Shown: positions 1 to 5,441 of the stretch, piece after piece
Position numbering within the stretch: position 1 is the stretch's first letter
How the letters are laid out: each line of letters starts with the position of its first letter
Assembly (NCBI GenBank): GCA_016179995.1
Contig: JACPCC010000013.1
Coordinates: 1 to 8,187 of the forward strand
DNA: 8,187 nucleotides
Direction of reading: 5' to 3'
DNA from: Candidatus Woesearchaeota archaeon
GTDB taxonomy: Archaea > Nanobdellota > Nanobdellia > Woesearchaeales > GW2011-AR9
Position numbers and translations under genes: made by a program
Notes under the pieces: generated by a model
What the model saw: only the letters and a program-made list of their open reading frames with translations
Databases searched by the model: none
Told to the model about the DNA's origin: nothing

Positions 1-23
1 ATGGGAAATAAACAATAAGCAAA

Positions 24-29
24 GGGGTG
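24..29 (+). promoter_or_regulatory. Shine-Dalgarno-like site of the first lipoprotein gene
   Basis: A GGGGTG run lies 10 bases before the ATG at 40 and could pair with the 3' end of archaeal 16S rRNA. It supports the ATG at 40 over the in-frame ATG at 55. It is the only reasonably convincing ribosome-binding site in the window; the other genes have none or a very weak one. Positions 1-39 otherwise hold no recognisable gene. One frame is open from the window edge to a stop at 44-46 and could be the tail of an upstream gene, but it is too short to judge. Confidence 0.4.
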
Positions 30-39
30 TCTATAAAAA

Positions 40-1287
40 ATGGTAACAAAAAGAATGAATAATAATAATAATAATAACAGTACAAAATTAAAGCAGAAAG
101 TATTGATGGTTCTAAGCGTGATGACTATATTATTAATGTTGTCTGGCTGTCTGGATTATAAAGCTTATGAGCTGGATGGTAAAACACAGGCAGAGCCCAG
201 CGATGCTAATTTAGTTAAAGAAATTGCTGATGTAGAAAAAGAATTGGCTTCTAACGATGCATCGGCTGAGAAAGCTACAGAGACAAACAAAGATGATATT
301 ACTGGCGCAGTTGTAGCCGAGGAAGAAAAGATTGAAGTAAAAGAAGTAGAGGTAGTAATTCCTGAATTGACGGAAACAACAACGACTGAAACACCTAAAG
401 AGGAAGCTACAAAAAAAACTACTGAAACAATCAAAACTGAAGAAACAGCAGTTGTTGCGGATACTCCAGTTGTTCCAGTTGTTAAAGAAACACCAGTAGT
501 CAAAGAAGCTCCAGTTGATGAAAGTTATTTACAAGTAATTAAAGTTAAAGAAAATGCAATGGTGCGCTTAAATCTAAAAGTTGTCGACCCCGACAATGAT
601 CGTGTTACTTATACTTTTAGCAAGCCCTTAGACAATCTAGGGCAATGGAAAACCAGTTACGGAGATGCGGGAGAATATTTAGTTAGGATATTAGCTACCG
701 ACGGAAAATTAACTACAGAAAAGAAGGTTAAAATTGACGTTGAGAGAGTTAATATGCCTCCTACGATTGTGTCTTTAAAAGATATCATTGTAAGAGAAGG
801 CCAAATTGTTGAAGTTAAACCAACGGTACAAGATCCTAACAAAGATAAAGTTACTGTAACTATCTCCGAACCTTTAAGCAATGGTGTTTTTAAGACCGAC
901 CACACGAGTGCTGGAGAATACCAAATTACAGTTAAAGCAACTGATGGAGAGTTAGAAAGCCAAGCTACTTTCAAGTTAACTGTAACCGACGTAAATGTTC
1001 TGCCAGTGGTAAGTGGAATTGAAGAAACGATGACCATAAAAGAAGGCGCTAAAGTCAAAATTAAGCCTGTAGTTACAGATTTAGATAATGACCAAATCCA
1101 ATTAACTATCAGTGAACCGGTAGGCAATGACGGAGAATGGACCACCGATTACACAAATCACGGAGAGTATTTCATTACTGTAGTTGCTGATGACGGCAAG
1201 GACAAAGTTAGCAAAAGAATCCGCTTAGTTGTTCAAGACGTAAATATGCCTCCAGAAATTGTTGACGTGTCCATGGCTTTAAGTTAG
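40..1287 (+). CDS. Surface lipoprotein with three Ig/cadherin-like repeats
   Basis: This 415-residue protein is probably exported and anchored to the outside of the membrane by a lipid. Residues 1-20 are polar and include seven consecutive Asn from an (AAT)n run. Residues 21-36 are hydrophobic and end in a lipobox LSGC, with Cys37 as the likely modified residue. Residues 45-160 form a low-complexity linker rich in Glu, Thr, Val and Lys, probably a flexible stalk. Three repeats of about 80 residues follow (about 163-241, 242-322 and 323-405). Each has a D-x-D/N-x-D turn, a PL/PV segment, a W/F-x-T-D/S-Y/H core, a GEY strand, a DG turn and an xVNxxP linker. The protein stops ten residues into what would be a fourth repeat. 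The next gene starts 12 bases later and carries the same repeat, so the two are probably co-transcribed and partners at the surface. Adhesion or envelope structure is inferred from the fold; no catalytic motif is visible. Confidence 0.85.
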   Translation: MVTKRMNNNNNNNSTKLKQKVLMVLSVMTILLMLSGCLDYKAYELDGKTQAEPSDANLVKEIADVEKELASNDASAEKATETNKDDITGAVVAEEEKIEVKEVEVVIPELTETTTTETPKEEATKKTTETIKTEETAVVADTPVVPVVKETPVVKEAPVDESYLQVIKVKENAMVRLNLKVVDPDNDRVTYTFSKPLDNLGQWKTSYGDAGEYLVRILATDGKLTTEKKVKIDVERVNMPPTIVSLKDIIVREGQIVEVKPTVQDPNKDKVTVTISEPLSNGVFKTDHTSAGEYQITVKATDGELESQATFKLTVTDVNVLPVVSGIEETMTIKEGAKVKIKPVVTDLDNDQIQLTISEPVGNDGEWTTDYTNHGEYFITVVADDGKDKVSKRIRLVVQDVNMPPEIVDVSMALS

Positions 1288-1299
1288 GGTTATAAATCT

Positions 1300-3741
1300 A
1301 TGAAAACTGCGCCAAAGTTTTCTTTTTTGTTTTCTTTTTTTTTTGTACTTGTTATTTTAATTTTTCTGGTAGTTTCAACTCCGGCTTTGGCAGCAGTTAA
1401 AGTATATAACATCCAAGAAACAGATTTTGTAAGAGTCCTGCCTGAAACCGTGGATTTAGATGGAGATTATCTTAATTATACATTTTCTGCACCTCTTGAT
1501 GAAAGAGGAGAGTGGCAAACAGGCTACGATGATGCTGGAGAGTATGAAGTGGAAATTACTGCTTCTGACGGCACGGCTGTCGATAAAAGAAAGATAAAAA
1601 TAATTGTCAAAGATAAGAATCAACCGCCATTCTTAAAAGAAAGAAAATTGATAGTTAAAGAAACGCAGACTGCCGACCTTAAATCTTTAGTCGAAGACCC
1701 AGAAGGTGATTTGCCTTCTTTTAGTTTTCCTCCGCCGTTTAACAAACAAGGGCTTTGGAACACGGAATATGGAGATGAGGGAAGATACGTAATTCCATTT
1801 GTAGTAAGTGATGGAAAACTTTCCGTGCAATTGAGAGCAGAAGTAGAAGTTCAGCACACGAATCAACCACCGATAATTAAAAGCAGTTTTTCAACTGAGA
1901 AGTTGATTAAAATAAATGAAGATAGCACTCTAGAATTTAATGTAGACGCTTATGATAGAGAAAGAGAGAAACTTACATATTCTTGGAGACTAAATGAAGA
2001 AAAACTAGATAAAGAGAAAATAGATATAGAGGAAATTAGTAATGATTATTATGGAGAAAACAAATTTGACTTTGAATCAGCAGGAGAATATGTTTTGAGT
2101 TTAAAAATAAGCGACGGTGAAAGAGAAACAGAGGAAGAGTGGAAAATTGAAGTTAAAAATGTTAATCGAGCGCCAGACCTGACGAAACAGGATGACCTAA
2201 AACTTGAAGTTTATGAAAGTGAATTAGTAAAATTAGAACTGCCGGAGAAAGATGCAGATGGAGAGAAAATAAATTATGAGTTTGCAGCTCCGCTGGATAA
2301 AAAAGGAAGCTGGCAGACAGATTATGAAGATGCCGGAGAATATGAATTAAATGTAAAAGCTTCTGATGGTGAACTCGAGGATTCAGCAAGAATAAAAATT
2401 AAAGTTTTGGATGTGGATAGAGCGCCAACATTAAATGTGCCTAAGGAAATGGTCCTGCAGGAAGGCGAGGAATTTAGAGGGGTAATCGAGAGTACAGATC
2501 CTGATGAAGATGAATTAGTGATAAAAATTAATGGGTTGCCAGAAGGAGCAAATTTTGAAGAAGAAGGTTATAATTTAACCTGGAAACCAGAGTTTAATTT
2601 AGTAGAAAAACGCGCAGGATGGAAAGGAGAAATGCTCAGCGCTTTACGTCTAGGGCGCTTTTTACTTAAAGATAAGGAGTTTGTTGCAACTATCAACAGC
2701 TGCGGAAGGGAACTATGCACCACAGCTGAAACGAAGTTGATTGTGAAAAACACCAACCGCGCACCGGAATTTGAGTCTTTATCATTAAGTAATCTTACTT
2801 TTACAGAGAAAGAGAAGGTTAAATTAAACATTAAGGCCCTTGATCCAGATGGGGATTTAGTAAGGTATTACTTCAGTCCGCCATTAAGTAAAATAAAAGG
2901 TGAATGGGAAACTAATTATTATGACGCGGGAATTCATACTTTCTTTGTTACAGCTTCAGATGGTACATTGACAACCACCATCCCCGTCAATATAACAATT
3001 AAAAATTATAATCGCTTGCCACAATTAAAAATTAATGATGATACTCTTACCGTCAATGAAGAACAGCAATTCTTAGTGAGGGTAGAAGCTGGTGATGAAG
3101 ACGAAGATAATAATTTAAGTTTATTTTTGGAAAATCCGCCGAAAGGAGCGAGTTTTGTGGATGGTGTGTTTGTATGGGAGCCGGGAATTTCTACAGTACA
3201 GAATAAAAGCGCTAAGTTTTGGGATAATATAGTAGAAGAGTGGCCTTATTTGAATAAAAAGTTTAGTTCGGATAAAGAGACTATCTGGCTTAATTTTGCA
3301 GCTACAGATGGTTTTGATACTGTAAAACATCCAGTGAAAGTTGTAGTTAAAAATGTCAATCAAGCGCCGCAAATAATAGATTATTCCCCTGTTGAAGAGA
3401 TAATGGTAGAAATGAACAAACCAGTCTATTTTCAAGTTAATGTCAATGATGCTGATCAAGACTATTTAGATTATCGATGGGACTTTGGTCTAGGTGAAGC
3501 GACAGTTAAAGGTACAAATACTGTGGAAAGAACTTTCACATCTACGGGAAGAAAGACAGTGAATGTAGTTGCCAGTGATGGTCGAGAAACTGTAGAGAAA
3601 GAGTTCAGAGTGAAAGTAGTGAGAAGTTTAGTAGAAGCTGGAAACAGTGAATTGGTTGGGAATAATATAATAGAAACAGGTACAACAACTGCAGCCGTAG
3701 CTGGACCTTTGACATTTAGAGTTATGGTGATTAAAGGGTAG
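1300..3741 (+). CDS. Large secreted protein with eight Ig/PKD-like repeats
   Basis: This 813-residue protein has a clear N-terminal signal: basic Lys2 and Lys6, a very hydrophobic stretch at 8-27 and an AxA-type end near 29-32. The mature part is almost entirely tandem beta-sandwich repeats, at about 33-107, 108-188, 189-288, 289-373, 374-486, 487-572, 573-687 and 688-774. Repeats 1, 2, 4 and 6 closely match the first gene's unit (PLD/PFN, W-x-T-x-Y, D-x-G, ASDG/VSDG, N-x-PP or NRAP). Repeats 3 and 8 are PKD-like (YSW at 227-229, YRWDFG at 725-730). Repeats 5 and 7 have a GLPEGANF/PPKGASF strand and a WxP segment followed by a longer insertion. Cys468 and Cys473 could form a disulfide. The tail at 775-813 is Gly/Thr/Ala-rich with no convincing transmembrane anchor, so attachment may depend on the neighbouring lipoprotein. 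An adhesin or surface-layer role is inferred from architecture; the binding partner is unknown. Confidence 0.85.
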   Translation: MKTAPKFSFLFSFFFVLVILIFLVVSTPALAAVKVYNIQETDFVRVLPETVDLDGDYLNYTFSAPLDERGEWQTGYDDAGEYEVEITASDGTAVDKRKIKIIVKDKNQPPFLKERKLIVKETQTADLKSLVEDPEGDLPSFSFPPPFNKQGLWNTEYGDEGRYVIPFVVSDGKLSVQLRAEVEVQHTNQPPIIKSSFSTEKLIKINEDSTLEFNVDAYDREREKLTYSWRLNEEKLDKEKIDIEEISNDYYGENKFDFESAGEYVLSLKISDGERETEEEWKIEVKNVNRAPDLTKQDDLKLEVYESELVKLELPEKDADGEKINYEFAAPLDKKGSWQTDYEDAGEYELNVKASDGELEDSARIKIKVLDVDRAPTLNVPKEMVLQEGEEFRGVIESTDPDEDELVIKINGLPEGANFEEEGYNLTWKPEFNLVEKRAGWKGEMLSALRLGRFLLKDKEFVATINSCGRELCTTAETKLIVKNTNRAPEFESLSLSNLTFTEKEKVKLNIKALDPDGDLVRYYFSPPLSKIKGEWETNYYDAGIHTFFVTASDGTLTTTIPVNITIKNYNRLPQLKINDDTLTVNEEQQFLVRVEAGDEDEDNNLSLFLENPPKGASFVDGVFVWEPGISTVQNKSAKFWDNIVEEWPYLNKKFSSDKETIWLNFAATDGFDTVKHPVKVVVKNVNQAPQIIDYSPVEEIMVEMNKPVYFQVNVNDADQDYLDYRWDFGLGEATVKGTNTVERTFTSTGRKTVNVVASDGRETVEKEFRVKVVRSLVEAGNSELVGNNIIETGTTTAAVAGPLTFRVMVIKG

Positions 3742-3767
3742 AATAAGATAAATGTATCTATCAAATT

Positions 3768-3789
3768 AATTATAAATGAATTATAAATG
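3768..3789. repeat. Two tandem 11-bp copies in a convergent intergenic gap
   Basis: The unit AATTATAAATG occurs twice without mismatch (3768-3778 and 3779-3789). It lies between the stop codons of the converging repeat-protein gene and SET gene. The gap is AT-rich and shows no strong hairpin. It may simply be a slippage duplication, or it may help termination in both directions. Confidence 0.6.
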
Positions 3790-3791
3790 TT

Positions 3792-4175
3792 TTAATAAGC
3801 TTTCATGATCGAACGACAATTCTTGCTACCACACTTACAAACCATAATTTCACCAGAAATAGCTTCTTCAGAATAATCTCCTGTAATCTCTTCACCTTTT
3901 TTTATATCTCTTTTGGCAATATCACAAAAATTATTAGCATAAGTATTTGCATCGCAAGAATGGTTTACAAATCTTGCAGGAGGTTGCATAAGAATAAATT
4001 TTCCGTTAAAATGGGCTACGTATCTCTTATCTTTTTCTGGAATTTTCTTAATACTTTTCGGTGTTAATTGCTGAGAGATGTCCCATTTTATAACGACTTC
4101 TCCTTTCTTAAAATTACGTAAAGCAAAGACACCTAAACCTTCTACCTTTGATTTTTTAACAATAGTATCGATCAC
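3792..4175 (-). CDS. Small SET-domain protein (putative protein lysine methyltransferase)
   Basis: This 127-residue protein is essentially one SET domain with a post-SET zinc tail. The N-terminal KVEGLGVFALRNFKKGE (10-26) is the usual G-x-G-x-F-A strand that helps bind S-adenosylmethionine. RFVNHSCDANT (68-78) holds the NHSC knot motif. GEEITGDY (94-101) ends in the expected catalytic Tyr101. A CxCxxxxC cluster (113-120) is the post-SET site, which in the family binds zinc together with the Cys of NHSC. All key residues are present, so activity is plausible. The start is GTG at 4175; the in-frame stop at 4194-4196 leaves no upstream ATG. There is no Shine-Dalgarno site, and a TATA-like box about 26 bases upstream suggests a leaderless message. 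Archaeal SET proteins are uncommon and their targets (chromatin proteins or others) are mostly unknown; the target here cannot be read from context. Confidence 0.85.
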   Translation of the reverse strand: MIDTIVKKSKVEGLGVFALRNFKKGEVVIKWDISQQLTPKSIKKIPEKDKRYVAHFNGKFILMQPPARFVNHSCDANTYANNFCDIAKRDIKKGEEITGDYSEEAISGEIMVCKCGSKNCRSIMKAY

Positions 4176-4197
4176 GCACTGGTTTAATAATAATTAC

Positions 4198-4206
4198 TTT
4201 AATAAA
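4198..4206 (-). promoter_or_regulatory. Possible TATA box for the SET gene
   Basis: On the minus strand the sequence TTTATTAAA is centred about 27 bases before the GTG at 4175. That is the archaeal distance between TATA box and transcription start if the message begins at or very near the start codon. The surroundings are AT-rich, so chance matches are common. Confidence 0.3.
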
Positions 4207-4292
4207 TTGTCGCCAGATATTTTTATCTGTCAACTGAAATTATATTATCTTAACTCCCAGAAATTATATTGCCTAATGAATAATCTTAAATG

Positions 4293-4330
4293 ATCTCAAA
4301 TAAACTACATAATCTCAAATGAAATACATA
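4293..4330. repeat. Two tandem 19-bp copies spanning the channel gene's stop codon
   Basis: ATCTCAAATAAACTACATA (4293-4311) is followed directly by ATCTCAAATGAAATACATA (4312-4330), a 17 of 19 match. The second copy contains the stop codon and last codons of the minus-strand ion channel gene; the first lies just after the stop. A more degenerate copy, ATAATCTTAAATGA, starts at 4280. Nearby, GAAATTATATT occurs twice (4236-4246 and 4260-4270). The 139-bp gap between the SET start and the channel stop holds nothing else recognisable apart from the SET promoter candidate. Confidence 0.6.
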
Positions 4331-5241
4331 AAAAACAAAACATAAATCACCGGCACAATGGCAAACATAGAATATTCTGTATAGTGGTGGATTTTATTTA
4401 CTAATTCTGTTTTTTTGTTTTCCTGTAATTCTAAGAGCAATATATTAATAATAAAACTAATTAAAAGAACGAAATAAGTAAGAATCATTACTTTATCAGC
4501 AAAAGTAAGATAGCCAACGGGCGGCAATTGATTAGAGATAGAGACGTGAAACATTACTGCGGCAACTAAAGATGAACCATTCATGCCCAAACGTGTAGTA
4601 ATTTTATCGGGATCTAAGATAAAGCTAAATAAGACCAGTAAAACGATAAAAAAGATAGGCAAGAAAGTCTTGAAAAAAGAACTTAGAGGTAGGCGTGAGA
4701 TATAAAGGCTAAAAACATATTGGGAATAGCTTTCCCCATAAATTGAATATTCATGTTTTTTAGAAGAAGCTTTCCAACCTTCAATATTCCAGCCAGTAAA
4801 AGCTATATCAGAATCAACGCCAGTTTCTGCTTTTAGAGGTATATATTTTAATTGTTCAATAGTCTTGTCCTTGTTCTCCAAGATAATATCCATTCTTTGC
4901 TGGTCAAAAGGATATTGTTTTAAGTCAACGGGGCTGTTCATGTTTACTTGGATACGATAAAATTTTTCATTTGGTTCGTCAATAATTAGTTCAGAACTAG
5001 AAGCTCTGCCGTTCATGAATTCAAAACTGCCAAAATCGCAGGCTTTATCGAGGTATAAACCTACTTGAACTTCATCAGCTTTATCTTCCAAAGCACTCAT
5101 TTTTGATGTTTCTGAGGAAAGAGAAGAGCTTGCTTGAGCGGAAAAGGAAATAGTTAAAATAAATAGTAATAGGATAGAAAAAGCCTGAAGATAATTTTTA
5201 AGGGAGTTATTGGTGGTAGTCATTTTGGAAGTAGTCGTCAT
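4315..5241 (-). CDS. Prokaryotic pentameric ligand-gated ion channel subunit (pro-loop/Cys-loop family)
   Basis: This 308-residue membrane protein resembles the bacterial GLIC/ELIC class, whose subunits form five-fold channels opened by an extracellular ligand. A signal sequence covers about 15-38. The extracellular domain is at about 55-185. DLKQYPFDQQ (106-115) is the diagnostic pro-loop with the conserved PFD and no flanking Cys pair, as in other prokaryotic members. Other landmarks are FTGW (148-151) and the SRLP entry to the membrane (182-185). Four membrane helices follow: M1 188-209 with its conserved Pro, M2 about 218-238 ending in a QLPP turn and YLTFADK (244-250), M3 250-271 and M4 290-308. 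The M3-M4 loop is short, as in prokaryotes. The extracellular domain looks incomplete: VGLYLDKACDF (60-70) runs straight into SFEFMNG (72-78), where relatives have one or more extra strands. Met7 is a second possible start inside an 18-bp duplication. No Shine-Dalgarno site was seen. Ligand and ion selectivity are unknown. Confidence 0.85.
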   Translation of the reverse strand: MTTTSKMTTTNNSLKNYLQAFSILLLFILTISFSAQASSSLSSETSKMSALEDKADEVQVGLYLDKACDFGSFEFMNGRASSSELIIDEPNEKFYRIQVNMNSPVDLKQYPFDQQRMDIILENKDKTIEQLKYIPLKAETGVDSDIAFTGWNIEGWKASSKKHEYSIYGESYSQYVFSLYISRLPLSSFFKTFLPIFFIVLLVLFSFILDPDKITTRLGMNGSSLVAAVMFHVSISNQLPPVGYLTFADKVMILTYFVLLISFIINILLLELQENKKTELVNKIHHYTEYSMFAIVPVIYVLFFMYFI

Positions 5242-5256
5242 TTTGGAGGTAGTAGT
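5221..5256. repeat. Two tandem 18-bp copies spanning the channel gene's start codon
   Basis: CATTTTGGAAGTAGTCGT (5221-5238) and CATTTTGGAGGTAGTAGT (5239-5256) match at 16 of 18 positions. On the minus strand, the ATG codons at 5241 (Met1) and 5223 (Met7) are equivalent positions in the two units, so the repeat provides two in-frame starts and the duplicated peptide MTTTSK/MTTTNN. Weaker similarity extends to both sides (GGTGGTAGT at 5212-5220; TATTTTT at 5257-5263). Confidence 0.6.
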
Positions 5257-5441
5257 TATTTTTAGATGTTAAGCTAATATTTCATCAGTGAAAAGCATTA
5301 AACTCTAACGAACCATCAAAACTAAGCAAACCATTTAAAAAGATTATCCAATTATTTTCAATTTAGCTTTAGTCTGCTGCTTTAGTTATGCTTTAAAGGG
5401 TGTTTTAGATACGTTTAAAAGAATGTTTTAAAGAAATAATT
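5242..5441. other. Divergent intergenic region between channel and helicase genes
   Basis: This 200-bp region separates two genes transcribed away from each other. It is AT-rich with stops in all frames read, and it shows no remnant of the missing helicase motor domain (no Walker A or DExH motif). It contains three direct GCTTTARW copies at 5366-5373, 5379-5386 and 5390-5397, spaced 13 and 11 bp, and a TATA-like box near 5414 facing the helicase. A weak AAATATTA element at about 5274-5281 on the minus strand could serve the channel gene. The helicase frame is open upstream of its ATG only back to the TAG at 5406-5408. Confidence 0.5.
5412..5421 (+). promoter_or_regulatory. Possible TATA box for the truncated helicase gene
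   Basis: CGTTTAAAAG contains the archaeal TTTAWA core and is centred about 25 bases before the ATG at 5442. Transcription would then start at or very near that codon, giving a leaderless message. This fits the lack of a Shine-Dalgarno site and suggests the shortened helicase is an expressed gene rather than debris. The flanks are AT-rich, so confidence is modest. Confidence 0.35.

Noticed and set aside
1..18. Six-codon frame ATG GGA AAT AAA CAA TAA at the window start
   Set aside because: Too short to support as a gene; it is more likely spacer or part of another frame from upstream.
165..1145. Long antisense frames within the lipoprotein gene (165-503 and 657-1145)
   Set aside because: They are Ser/Thr/Val-rich mirror images of the Glu/Thr/Lys-rich coding strand, match no family I recognise and overlap a convincing gene with a signal peptide and repeats.
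2162..3764. Antisense frames within the large repeat-protein gene
   Set aside because: All lie opposite clearly conserved Ig-like repeats and show no motif, signal or start context of their own.
3742..3791. Possible bidirectional terminator hairpin (AGATA-AATG-TATCT near 3746-3760)
   Set aside because: The stem is only five mostly A-T pairs, which is expected by chance in such AT-rich sequence.
4078..4293. Plus-strand frame opposite the SET gene start and the following gap
   Set aside because: Half of it is antisense to conserved SET residues, and the rest is AT-rich spacer containing direct repeats; no family resemblance.
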